36,015 nucleotides of DNA, from the NCBI GenBank assembly GCA_026388095.1, contig JAPLKL010000041.1, positions 1 to 36,015 on the forward strand, read 5' to 3'. The number at the start of each line of letters is the position of its first letter. Within the stretch, counting starts at the first letter, position 1. This DNA comes from Elusimicrobiota bacterium. Its GTDB lineage: Bacteria > Elusimicrobiota > Elusimicrobia > UBA1565 > UBA9628. The notes under the pieces are model-generated. The model did not search any database. It worked only from the letters and a program-made list of their open reading frames with translations, and had not been told where the DNA came from. The translations under genes were made by a program, and so were the position numbers. Below, in pieces: positions 17,703 through 24,696 of this stretch.

Positions 17703-18212
17703 ATGCCCGCTTGCGAAAAGTACCTTGACATCGAGGCCTCCCCCCAGCGCATCTGGGACTTCATCTCCGATTTCAGCAACTGGGGAAAGGCGCTCGAAAT
17801 CGGAAGCCCGCTGCGCCCCTCCTTTCCCCTGACCTGCACCTTCCGTCTAGCCGAGGGTTCGGTCCCCGGCGAGAACGCGGTCGTGGTGATGAGCCAGGAC
17901 CCGGACAAGTATGGATTGACTAGGCGCGGCAGCCGGGAGAGGCCCTTGGCTTGGCGCATCCTGGAATGGGTCCCTCTGAGGAGCATCGCCCTCGGGACCC
18001 AGCGGTCTGGATGGATCTTGAACTACACCGCAGCCATGGCTTTCACCATCGAGCCCAAGGGCCAGCTCTCCACGCGGGTCGGGTTCGCGAGCGATGTGGA
18101 GACGCCGGGCAGGCTGCTGCAGCTTTTGTACTCCGAGTCGCGGGTCCAAAGGAACGCCGAGGAGCAGGCCCGCAACGTGCTCGCCCGTCTGAGGGAAGCG
18201 GTCCTGCCCTGA
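17703..18212 (+). CDS. SRPBCC/START-fold protein
   Basis: A 169-aa soluble protein. The start has the usual SRPBCC (polyketide cyclase/dehydrase-like) signature: a first strand (YLDIEASPQRIWDFISDF) followed by a helix with a conserved Trp (SNWGKALEI), then alternating strands and a long C-terminal helix (RNAEEQARNVLARLREAV). The family binds hydrophobic ligands in a helix-grip cavity; some members are polyketide cyclases/aromatases. The ligand is not readable from sequence. A second SRPBCC gene lies at 26664. ATG 17703 is preferred because it follows GGAAG and lies downstream of the -10; the upstream TTG in frame falls too close to the promoter. The gene converges with the envelope paralog at 18226 with a 13-bp gap. 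Confidence 0.8.
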   Translation: MPACEKYLDIEASPQRIWDFISDFSNWGKALEIGSPLRPSFPLTCTFRLAEGSVPGENAVVVMSQDPDKYGLTRRGSRERPLAWRILEWVPLRSIALGTQRSGWILNYTAAMAFTIEPKGQLSTRVGFASDVETPGRLLQLLYSESRVQRNAEEQARNVLARLREAVLP

Positions 18213-18225
18213 GAGCGGCGTCCGC

Positions 18226-19878
18226 CTAGCCTCCGGCTTTCCCGCCCAAGGCCTTGCCGATCACGCTCGATACGCCCGCGAGGGCGGCGACGATGGCCAG
18301 GACCACGGCCAGGTCCTCGGCCGAGCCTCCGTTCCACGCGAAATAGGTGGCGAGCATCCCGTCGAGCACGGTGATGCCTCCGGCGATCATGAACATGGTG
18401 CCTTGAGGCGCGCCGCCCATGGAATTGATCTGCGCGCCGTTGGAGACGATCATCATGCCCATGAGGGTGCCGATGACGCCAAGGATATCCGCGATGTAGC
18501 AGAGAGTCCAATACAACCATGCCGTATACGGGATATTGAACATCTCGGCGAGCATGGACAGGACGGCTGACATCGCGAGCAGGCTGGCGGCCGTGTAGAC
18601 CATCTGCGTGGTGTCATCCACCAGCTTCTGCCAGGGCGTGGAGTTCTGGCCGTTCGGATTGGTGGTGACGCAGGCGTGCCCGTTCCAATAGGCGCCCGCC
18701 TCGTAATCGCACGAAGGGTGGTCGATGGTGGGGGTGTAAGCGGGAGCGCCCGTCCCGCTGCCGGTGCCGCTGCCGGTGCCGCTGCCGGTGCCGCTGGCGG
18801 TCTGGTCGGTCGGAGAAGTGGGCGGGGTGCCGCCGATGAGCTCGGTGGCCAAGAACTGGCTCGAAGCCGCCGCGGAGTTGGCCTCGGTGACCCGGCCGCT
18901 GGCCCGGATGGCGGGATTGTATTTCGACGCCATGCCGCGCAGCAGGGCCAAAGACCTGCTGGGGGAATTGCCCAAGTGCTTGAGCTTCATGCCTTGTCCC
19001 ATCCGGGGGCTCTTGGCCTGCAAAGACCCGCCCGTGCCGGCCTTGGCCGCGCTCTGCCCGAATTGCCCGAGCATGCCGGACTCGGCCAGGGACTTCTGCA
19101 TGTCCGCGCCGCCGCCGGCGCCGGGACCGCCGGCGAGGGCGGAGCCGGCGCCGACCTGTCGGCCCAAGCCGCTGCTGAGCTTGGAGCCGCTGAGGTCATG
19201 CGCCATCTTGTCGACGGGCATCCCGTTGCGGAGCTCCGAGCTGGCGCCGGCCCCCTCCGAGGGCAGCCCCTCCTCCTCCGGCGTGCCCCCGGCCCCGGGC
19301 CCCGCCGCGCTGGCGGACGGGGACTGCCCGTCGGAGGCCAGCAGCCCATCGCCGGACGGGGCCATGCCCAGCCCCGCGTCGCCGGCTTGGCGGCTGATCT
19401 TTCCCGAGGAGGCGATGCCGCCCAGGTCCGGCAGCGAGCCGCTCCCCTCACCCCTGAAGGAGCCATGCATCAGACGATAGCCGACGACCGCGGCCAGGCC
19501 GGCGACGAGAGCGGCCGCGGCCAAGACTGCGGCCTTCCCCAGCAAGGTCGCGGTCATGGCCGAGAAGAAGCCCCCGACCTGGGCGAAGAGACCGGCGAAG
19601 AACCCGGTCCCGGCCCCGGCCCCAGCCCCGAGCCCGGCTCCGGCCTCCCCCAACGCGCCGACTCCCAGACCCCGCGCCGCGCTGGCCGCGGCCCGGGCGA
19701 TGCTGGCCGCGGCCCGGGCGCCCCCGCCGGTGGCGCCGCTGAAAGGAGCCCCGGCCGGCTTGGCGCTGCCCCAGGCCGCGCCGGTCTTCTTGCGCTCCTC
19801 TTCCTTCTTCTTCAGGTTCGGGATATCAGCGGCAGGGACATCCTCTTTGGGGAGCTTGGAGTCGTCTTTGTCAGGCAT
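18226..19878 (-). CDS. envelope paralog 1: anchored Gly/Ala-rich protein with C-terminal TM cluster
   Basis: A 550-aa protein. The N-terminus KDDSKLPKEDVPAADIPNLK is followed by a Lys/Arg-rich stretch and GAAW, clearly homologous to the protein at 27263 (KDDTKLP...IPDLK, KKGGLSW). An Ala/Gly region, FFAGLFAQVGGFF and one TM helix (about 138-155) follow. The extracytoplasmic part holds KHLGNSPSRSLALLRGMAS with KYNPA after it, a TGSG repeat, YTPTI, and a Cys pair in a short module (CDYEAGAYWNGHACV). After TPWQ come about four TM helices, ending AGVSSVIGKALGGKAGG. The frame is open 11 codons further upstream, but ATG 19878 aligns with the paralog's start and has GAGGG exactly 8 bases upstream, as in the paralog. 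Transcribed from a type B promoter. Function unknown; probably a subunit of an envelope complex. Confidence 0.85.
   Translation of the reverse strand: MPDKDDSKLPKEDVPAADIPNLKKKEEERKKTGAAWGSAKPAGAPFSGATGGGARAAASIARAAASAARGLGVGALGEAGAGLGAGAGAGTGFFAGLFAQVGGFFSAMTATLLGKAAVLAAAALVAGLAAVVGYRLMHGSFRGEGSGSLPDLGGIASSGKISRQAGDAGLGMAPSGDGLLASDGQSPSASAAGPGAGGTPEEEGLPSEGAGASSELRNGMPVDKMAHDLSGSKLSSGLGRQVGAGSALAGGPGAGGGADMQKSLAESGMLGQFGQSAAKAGTGGSLQAKSPRMGQGMKLKHLGNSPSRSLALLRGMASKYNPAIRASGRVTEANSAAASSQFLATELIGGTPPTSPTDQTASGTGSGTGSGTGSGTGAPAYTPTIDHPSCDYEAGAYWNGHACVTTNPNGQNSTPWQKLVDDTTQMVYTAASLLAMSAVLSMLAEMFNIPYTAWLYWTLCYIADILGVIGTLMGMMIVSNGAQINSMGGAPQGTMFMIAGGITVLDGMLATYFAWNGGSAEDLAVVLAIVAALAGVSSVIGKALGGKAGG
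18755..18797 (-). repeat. 12-bp in-frame tandem repeat encoding Gly-Thr-Gly-Ser
   Basis: About 3.5 copies of ccgctgccggtg (plus strand), encoding (GTGS)n in the flexible region before the C-terminal TM cluster of paralog 1. The homologous place in the paralog at 27263 has a longer version. Tandem codon repeats of this kind can vary in length by slippage. Confidence 0.85.
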
Positions 19879-19886
19879 AGCGCTAG

Positions 19887-19892
19887 CCCTCT
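19887..19892 (-). promoter_or_regulatory. ribosome binding site that decides the start of paralog 1
   Basis: AGAGGG on the minus strand, 8 bases from ATG 19878. The paralog at 27263 has GAGGG (29206-29210) with the same 8-base spacing to ATG 29197. This supports 19878 over the ATG at 19911. Confidence 0.75.
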
Positions 19893-19938
19893 GCTTGGGC
19901 TCATCGGTCATGGACGGCGGAAGAGACCCGCCAAGTTG

Positions 19939-19967
19939 AGTTTAGCCCCCGAAGCCCTATTTGTCAA
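19939..19967 (-). promoter_or_regulatory. type B promoter (copy 1)
   Basis: Minus strand: -35 TTGACA (19962-19967), 17-bp spacer ending CGGGGGC, -10 TAAACT (19939-19944). Upstream, with 15 bases between, lies an AT block (plus strand TTACTATATTTTTAC, 19983-19997) that overlaps the stop codon of the preceding gene. The same block, spacing and boxes occur at 29270-29328, and a GGnGGGTC sequence follows both -10 boxes. The AT block may be an UP element or an activator site. Confidence 0.88.
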
Positions 19968-19993
19968 TGGAAACCATGATAATTACTATATTT

Positions 19994-20812
19994 TTACCTG
20001 CCCCGCAGGAGCCATTGCATCACGAGCCCGGCATGGCCGGCCGCATATCGCCAAAGCCAGGGCAAAGCCCAGGGCGCCAGGCCGATCGGGATGAGGCAGC
20101 CGGCCATGCAGCAGAACAGCATGAGCTTCAGCCGCGGCGCAGGCGCGAAAGGCTCGCCTCCGCGCAGCCGGCGCAGCTCCGCGAGCAGCGCGGCCACGTT
20201 CATCAGCACGAAAGGCCAGGCCAGCATCTGCAGCACCGCTCCGGCTACCGGCACGAAGCCCGGCAGGCCGCCCGCGGCGCTGGCCAGGCACAGCAGGCCG
20301 GCCACGGCCACGGACCGGCCCCGCACATAGTGGACGCTCTTGAGCAGCGCATCCAGGGGGCCGACGTCCTCGGTCAGATAGATGAGCGGGGCGAAGGCCA
20401 GCCAAAAGCTGGCCAGCAAGCCCGGCAGGACCAGGAGGAAGAAGCCGCCGATGCAGGCGGCGAGATAGAGGCAGCAGGTCAGCAAGAAGCCGGGCAGCTT
20501 GCGCCAAGCGGCTTCGAGGCAAACCTGCAAGCCCCCCGGCTCGGCCGCCGCCCAGAGCAAGGCCGCTTGGCTCCAAACGAGGACGGCCGCGGCGAAGGCC
20601 GCCGCCGACATCATGGCCGTGAGCCCCACCACATCGGCCATGCCGCGCGCGAAGAAGAAAGCGCCCATGAACGACGCGCAGGCGGCGAGGAAGGCGGCCA
20701 GGATCGCGGCGTTGCCCAGCAGGATGACGGCGAGCACGACTTTCCATCTCTCGCGGTAGACCGCGGCCGCGCGGGCCCACAGCGCATCCGGGCGCGCCAG
20801 GCCGCCGCTCAT
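19994..20812 (-). CDS. polytopic membrane protein, last gene of the leftward lipid operon
   Basis: A 272-aa protein from ATG 20812 with about six TM helices. It shares with the protein at 16791 the N-terminal YRERWK, the VLPGLLASFWLAFAPLIYL segment, DALLKSVHYVRGR, and LLAELRRLRGGEPFAP. The frame is open far upstream through the acyltransferase region, but the preceding gene ends at 20821 and this ATG lies 8 bases later, so a separate start is preferred; no good Shine-Dalgarno is visible and translational coupling is likely. Function unknown. Sitting at the end of a methyltransferase-acyltransferase operon, it may help insert, move or protect the lipid product, which is inference. Confidence 0.8.
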   Translation of the reverse strand: MSGGLARPDALWARAAAVYRERWKVVLAVILLGNAAILAAFLAACASFMGAFFFARGMADVVGLTAMMSAAAFAAAVLVWSQAALLWAAAEPGGLQVCLEAAWRKLPGFLLTCCLYLAACIGGFFLLVLPGLLASFWLAFAPLIYLTEDVGPLDALLKSVHYVRGRSVAVAGLLCLASAAGGLPGFVPVAGAVLQMLAWPFVLMNVAALLAELRRLRGGEPFAPAPRLKLMLFCCMAGCLIPIGLAPWALPWLWRYAAGHAGLVMQWLLRGR

Positions 20813-20820
20813 CCCATGGG

Positions 20821-21246
20821 TCAATCGAACTCCAGGCTCCGGGACAGCGCCCGGCCTCGCCACAGCTTGAGGCCGCAATAGACCAGGAAGAGCCCGGGCA
20901 GGAGGGATATCCAGGGCGTGATCTCCCAACGCGCCAAGATCCGCCGCGCCGCCCAAAAAAGGGCATGGAACGGGACCGCGCCGGCCAGGAGATCCAGGAT
21001 AGCCTGGGGCAGGAACACCTCCGTCTTGAAATGCTGCATGATGATCATCGCGGCGCTGACGAAGACCACGTAGAATGAGACGCTCGAATAGGCCATGTGC
21101 CACCTGTGGGTGCTGATGACGAGCCCGGGGAACTTCCCCAAGGTGTAGAGCGAGGCGAATATCATCAGCAGGACGTGCGCCGCTCCGGCGGTGATGAAGA
21201 TCCCCCCCTGCATCCGACGGACGGGGTCCGAAGGTCCGCCGATCAT
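20821..21246 (-). CDS. small 4-TM membrane protein
   Basis: A 141-aa protein with about four TM helices: IFITAGAAHVLLMIFASLY, AYSSVSFYVVFVSAAMIIM, a segment around LDLLAGAVPFHALFWAA, and WISLLPGLFLVYCGLKLW. Short loops contain His/Trp (STHRWHMAY). Its ATG overlaps the stop codon of the acyltransferase gene in ATGA (21243-21246), so the two are translationally coupled. I do not recognise the family. Position between an acyltransferase and another membrane protein suggests a membrane step of the same pathway. Confidence 0.78.
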   Translation of the reverse strand: MIGGPSDPVRRMQGGIFITAGAAHVLLMIFASLYTLGKFPGLVISTHRWHMAYSSVSFYVVFVSAAMIIMQHFKTEVFLPQAILDLLAGAVPFHALFWAARRILARWEITPWISLLPGLFLVYCGLKLWRGRALSRSLEFD

Positions 21247-22181
21247 AAAGATGCTTTGCCGCGCCGGCCGCCGAGCCAGGAGTCCAGCCGCTCGCGGAAC
21301 CGGAGCTCCCGGAACGCCTGGCGGTTCTTGCGGGCGGCGGCCTCGAGGTCCCACATGTCGCTGAAGACGAACCAGTGGGCGGGATAGCGGCCGATGGCGC
21401 TCTCCATCGAGCGCAGGATGCGCCGCTCCAGGTCTTCCGGGGAGGGCTCGCCGTCCAGGCGGATCGGCTCGTCGCAGACGAGGTGATGGCGCCCGCCCCG
21501 GAATACGGGGTAGACGGGCAGGATGGGCGCCTGGGCGGCCAAGGCGAGCTTGGCGATGCCCTGCGGCGGGGTGAAAGGCGCGCCAAAAAAATCCATTGTG
21601 CGGCCGTCCGGGAAATACTCGATGTCGGCGAGAAGCAGGACCGTCTCGTTGTCGCGCAAGGCCCTGAGGCAATGCGCCGCCGCCCAGCCCACGCTGATGA
21701 AGCGGAGGTTCCTCGCCGGCCCGGCGGCCGGCCGGCCGGGCTCGGCGTAAAGGGACATGAAGCTGAGCGGCACGCCCAGGTCGGCCAATGAGATCGCCAT
21801 GAGGAGCGTGTCGCCGAAATGGGGCGAGGCCAGTATGGCGCCCCTCTTCTCGGCCAGAAGGCCCTTGAGGACCGGCAGGAGTTCCGGCTCGGCCTTGCCC
21901 TCATAGGCCCGATGATCTTCATGGGGAACGAAGGAGAATTGGTTGATCAGCGACCGCGCATAAAGGCCCGCCATCTCATCGATGATGGAGTCCAACTCCG
22001 CCGGCTCGGGCTCTCTTTTGCGCGTATAGGAGAGGACGCGGCGCAGATTGCCGCGGATCTCCCGGCCCATCCGGAGATTGCGGAAGAGCAGCGCCAGGCC
22101 CTTGCGGACCACCGAGTCGGCGAACTCTTTGCCGGCCAGGGATCCAAAGAGGTTGTAAAGGCAGGAACTCGGGTCTCGCAT
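21243..22181 (-). CDS. LpxL/HtrB-family acyltransferase-like protein
   Basis: A 312-aa protein resembling the lipid A lauroyl/myristoyl acyltransferase family (Lip_A_acyltrans), which moves acyl chains from ACP to a glycolipid or other lipid at the inner membrane. Visible landmarks are GAILASPHFGDTLLMAIS (residues 114-131), the Arg/Asp-rich block TVLLLADIEYFPDG, GAPFTPPQGIAKLAL and PILPVYPVFRGG. Length matches the family (about 300). The family's HX4(D/E) catalytic motif reads H121-FGDT-L126 here: His is present, the acidic residue at +5 is Leu, and Asp124 is nearby. There is no strong N-terminal TM helix. It follows the methyltransferase by 13 bp and overlaps the next gene. Acyl donor could be the ACP encoded at 23111. 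Activity is uncertain because of the altered motif. Confidence 0.8.
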   Translation of the reverse strand: MRDPSSCLYNLFGSLAGKEFADSVVRKGLALLFRNLRMGREIRGNLRRVLSYTRKREPEPAELDSIIDEMAGLYARSLINQFSFVPHEDHRAYEGKAEPELLPVLKGLLAEKRGAILASPHFGDTLLMAISLADLGVPLSFMSLYAEPGRPAAGPARNLRFISVGWAAAHCLRALRDNETVLLLADIEYFPDGRTMDFFGAPFTPPQGIAKLALAAQAPILPVYPVFRGGRHHLVCDEPIRLDGEPSPEDLERRILRSMESAIGRYPAHWFVFSDMWDLEAAARKNRQAFRELRFRERLDSWLGGRRGKASL

Positions 22182-22194
22182 CCGGCGCTGGATT

Positions 22195-23037
22195 TCAGGG
22201 CGCCCGGGCGATGACGCGCCCGTAGCGCAGGTAGCGGTAGTGGGTCTTGAGCATGGCCTTGAGATACGGGATCCCCAGCCGGTCGCCGGCCTCCAGGACT
22301 CCGCCCGATCTCTCCAGCACCCCCAGCCATTGCCGCATGCTTGCGTCGACTTCGTCGGTCAGCTCCTCGCAGCGCAGGATCTTGAAGCCCAAGCGCTCGA
22401 GAAGGGCGCGGAACTCTCCCAAGGAGAATTGGAACCAGATGCCGTGGTAGTACATCGGCCGATGGCGCGGAAGCCTGCGCCAGGCCTCGTCGAGGTCTCC
22501 GGCGTCCCCCCGCAGCCACTCGTTGAAGCCCGCCAAGGCCCCCGGCTTGAGGTATCTCAAGGCCCGCCGGAGGGCGAGCTCCTTGTGCTCCCAATGGATG
22601 GCGGTCTCGTTGGCGTAGAGGCGGTCGAACCTGCGGCCGCCCAGGTCGAGCTCATGAACGTCCTGCCGGACGTAATCGACGAGTTTTTCCACGCCGTGCA
22701 GGGCGGCGCAACCCTTGGCGTTGGCGACCTGCAGGGGGCTGACGTCCACGCCCGTCACATGGCAGCCGTAAAGCTTGGCGCACAAGCGGGAGGGGGCGCC
22801 GTTGCCCTCCCCAAGGCTCAGGACCTTGCAGCGGGGGGTCAGCTCAAGGGCCTCGAAAAGCGCTCGGACGCCTTTTTGCCGGAAATGCGCCAGGGACTCG
22901 GCGTCGAAGGCCCAGGGATGCGCCGTCCTCGGGTCCAGCCGCCACTTGGAGTAGAGCCGCCTCAAAACGCTCGCGGGCAAGACCCGGTAGGGCCCGTCCG
23001 GCCGATAGGCGCGTATGATGCGGGAGATGGTGTCCAT
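22195..23037 (-). CDS. class I SAM-dependent methyltransferase
   Basis: A 280-aa protein. The SAM-binding motif I is VLSLGEGNGAPSRL (about residues 91-104), motif II is CHVTGVDVSPLQVANAK, and a DVHELDL...FDRLYANETAIHW segment corresponds to motifs III/IV. This layout is like sterol, gamma-tocopherol or fatty-acid-modifying methyltransferases, but the substrate cannot be fixed. The C-terminal 80 residues (YYHGIWFQFSLGEF onward) form a helical lid. First gene of the leftward operon, divergent from the ACP gene across 73 bp. Probably methylates an intermediate of the locus (inference). Confidence 0.83.
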   Translation of the reverse strand: MDTISRIIRAYRPDGPYRVLPASVLRRLYSKWRLDPRTAHPWAFDAESLAHFRQKGVRALFEALELTPRCKVLSLGEGNGAPSRLCAKLYGCHVTGVDVSPLQVANAKGCAALHGVEKLVDYVRQDVHELDLGGRRFDRLYANETAIHWEHKELALRRALRYLKPGALAGFNEWLRGDAGDLDEAWRRLPRHRPMYYHGIWFQFSLGEFRALLERLGFKILRCEELTDEVDASMRQWLGVLERSGGVLEAGDRLGIPYLKAMLKTHYRYLRYGRVIARAP

Positions 23038-23110
23038 GCTATTTTAGGTCCGATTTTATCATATAATTCCTTCCGGCATCGCAAAAGCGATTTCCAAGAG
23101 GGAAGAGCTC
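23038..23110. promoter_or_regulatory. divergent promoter region of the lipid locus
   Basis: 73 bp between the methyltransferase and ACP start codons. Rightward, TATAAT at 23062-23067 is a good -10 without a clear -35. Leftward, TATGAT/TAAAAT on the minus strand at about the same place can serve as a -10. The ACP leader carries a small hairpin, ATCGC-AAAA-GCGAT (23078-23091), and then AAGAGGGAAGAG as a strong ribosome site before ATG 23111. One short region therefore controls both arms of the locus. Confidence 0.6.
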
Positions 23111-23383
23111 ATGGCTGAATTCAACGAGGCTGTGCTGCGGCGCGAGGCGCTGCAGATGATCGCGGACGTTCTCGCCCGCAAGAAGTCCCCCATCAAGCCG
23201 GACCAGATCAAGGAGGGGGTGTCGTTGACCACCCAGCTCGGGATCGATTCGCTGGACATCCTGCAGCTCATGGCGACCATGGAAAAGAAATACAAGCTGA
23301 AGATACCCGACGATGAGCTAAGAGAGCTGGACGATCTCGGCGGGTTCATCAAGGTCGCCAGGAGACATTGGCCGAAGGACTGA
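23111..23383 (+). CDS. acyl carrier protein
   Basis: A 90-aa protein with the acyl carrier fold. The phosphopantetheine site is LGIDSLDILQL, with Ser47 as attachment residue, followed by helix II/III sequence (KKYKLKIPDDELRELDDLGGF). Length and acidity are typical. It carries acyl or ketoacyl intermediates for the ketosynthase and probably the acyltransferase of the same locus. No phosphopantetheinyl transferase is encoded in this window, so activation depends on one elsewhere. The next frame begins inside its 3' end (TTG 23368), so the two are coupled. Confidence 0.93.
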   Translation: MAEFNEAVLRREALQMIADVLARKKSPIKPDQIKEGVSLTTQLGIDSLDILQLMATMEKKYKLKIPDDELRELDDLGGFIKVARRHWPKD

Positions 23384-24696
23384 CGCGCGCCGCCGCCCCG
23401 CCGCTCCGACCCTTGCAGATCCGACTGATCTTCCCGGCTTGGGAAAGGCTCGAGTTCCAAAGCCGGTACGTGTTTCCTCCCTTGGGCGTCACGCTCGTGG
23501 CGGCCCTGACCCCGCCCGGCCACGAGGTCTCCATCAGCGATGAGAACATCGCGCCCGTCGACGCCGAAGCCCCGGCGGACCTGGTCGGCATCTCGCTGCT
23601 CATGGTCAGCCAACTGCCCCGGGCGCTGGCCTGGGCCGACCGGTTCCGGGCCCGGGGCGTCCCCGTGGTCATCGGCGGCATCTCCGCGGGCTGCGCCTTG
23701 GAGCTGGCAGGCCGGCACGCGGACGCGGTGGTCGTGGGAGAGGCCGAAGGGGTCTGGGAGCAGGTGGTGCGCGACGCGGCCCAAGGTCGGCTCCAGCCCT
23801 TATATCGCCGCCCCTCGCCGGCGCGCCCCGGCGAGATCCCGCTGCCCAGGCGGGACCTCCTCGACATAGACCGCTACGCCTACCGGGGCGTGCGGATGCT
23901 GGAGCTGCTGGAGACGAGCCGGGGCTGCGGAGAGCGTTGTTCCGAATGGTGCCTGATCCCGAGCGTCCACGGGCGCCGTTTCCGTCCCCGGCCGGCCCGG
24001 GCCATCGCCGAGGAGCTGGGCCGCATGCGAGGAGAACGCCTCTATCTGGTGGATGTCTCGCCGCAGCAGAGCGCGGCGCACGAACGGCGCCTTTTCCCGG
24101 CGCTCCGGGACGCCGGCAAGGCCTGGGTGGGCAATCCGATCTCGGATCGGCCGGACATCCTCAAGCTGGCGTCCCGCTGCGGCTGCTGGTACGTGTATCA
24201 GCCCGTCCTGGGACCCTCGCCGGCCCTGGCGCAGCGCATCCGCAGGCTGCGCGAGCAGGGCATCGGCGTGGAGGCCGCCGTGGTCCTCGGCGGCGACCAC
24301 CAAGGCCCGGACATCTTCCAGAGGCTCCTTGATTTCCTGCTCCAGAACCAGGTGGACATGGCCGAGTTTTCCATCCTGACGCCCATCCCCGGCTCCCCCC
24401 TCTTCGAGCGGCTGCGTCAAGAGGGGCGCCTGCTGCACGAGGATTGGGGTCGCTACAACGGAGCCCACGCGGTCTTCCGGCCGGCGCGCATGACCGCCGA
24501 GCAATTGAGCGAGGGCTGCCGCTATCTTTGGCGGGAATACTACCGGCACGAGACCCAGCCGGCCAGGATGTCTAGGCTTTTCCGCAGGCTCCAAGGCCGT
24601 CCCGGCGATCCTCTGCGCCAGCTCTGCGCCCAGGCGCCCGGTCTTATCCCCGCCCCGGTCTCGGGCGGCGAAGTCCCCTGGGGCCCGGTGAGATGA
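23368..24696 (+). CDS. B12-binding-domain radical SAM-like protein with CX3CX3C motif
   Basis: A 442-aa protein with the layout of class B radical SAM enzymes. An N-terminal Rossmann-like region (residues about 18-140: FPPLGVTLVAALTPPGHEV, DLVGISLLMVSQLPRAL, VPVVIGGISAG, DAVVVGEAEGVW) resembles cobalamin-binding domains but lacks DxHxxG. A TIM-barrel-like region follows, with ETSRGCGERCSEWCLIPS at residues 182-199. The cysteines (187, 191, 195) are spaced CX3CX3C instead of the canonical CX3CX2C. Later landmarks (ILTPIPGSPLFERLRQEGRL) are typical of the superfamily. It may modify the acyl chain (methylation, cyclisation, rearrangement), which is inferred from context. Start: TTG 23368, overlapping the ACP gene by 16 bp, or TTG 23413. 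It overlaps the ketosynthase gene by ATGA. Confidence 0.8.
   Translation: MAEGLTRAAAPPLRPLQIRLIFPAWERLEFQSRYVFPPLGVTLVAALTPPGHEVSISDENIAPVDAEAPADLVGISLLMVSQLPRALAWADRFRARGVPVVIGGISAGCALELAGRHADAVVVGEAEGVWEQVVRDAAQGRLQPLYRRPSPARPGEIPLPRRDLLDIDRYAYRGVRMLELLETSRGCGERCSEWCLIPSVHGRRFRPRPARAIAEELGRMRGERLYLVDVSPQQSAAHERRLFPALRDAGKAWVGNPISDRPDILKLASRCGCWYVYQPVLGPSPALAQRIRRLREQGIGVEAAVVLGGDHQGPDIFQRLLDFLLQNQVDMAEFSILTPIPGSPLFERLRQEGRLLHEDWGRYNGAHAVFRPARMTAEQLSEGCRYLWREYYRHETQPARMSRLFRRLQGRPGDPLRQLCAQAPGLIPAPVSGGEVPWGPVR

Noticed and set aside
20821-21672. A longer start for the 4-TM protein.
   Set aside because: The extra 142 codons are an Arg/Pro/Gly shadow of the acyltransferase gene; ATG 21246 gives the usual ATGA overlap.
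19994-21922. A single 642-codon protein fusing the acyltransferase region with the polytopic membrane protein.
   Set aside because: The upstream part is an Arg/Pro/Ser-rich shadow of the true acyltransferase frame; the membrane protein begins cleanly at 20812 after the stop at 20821.
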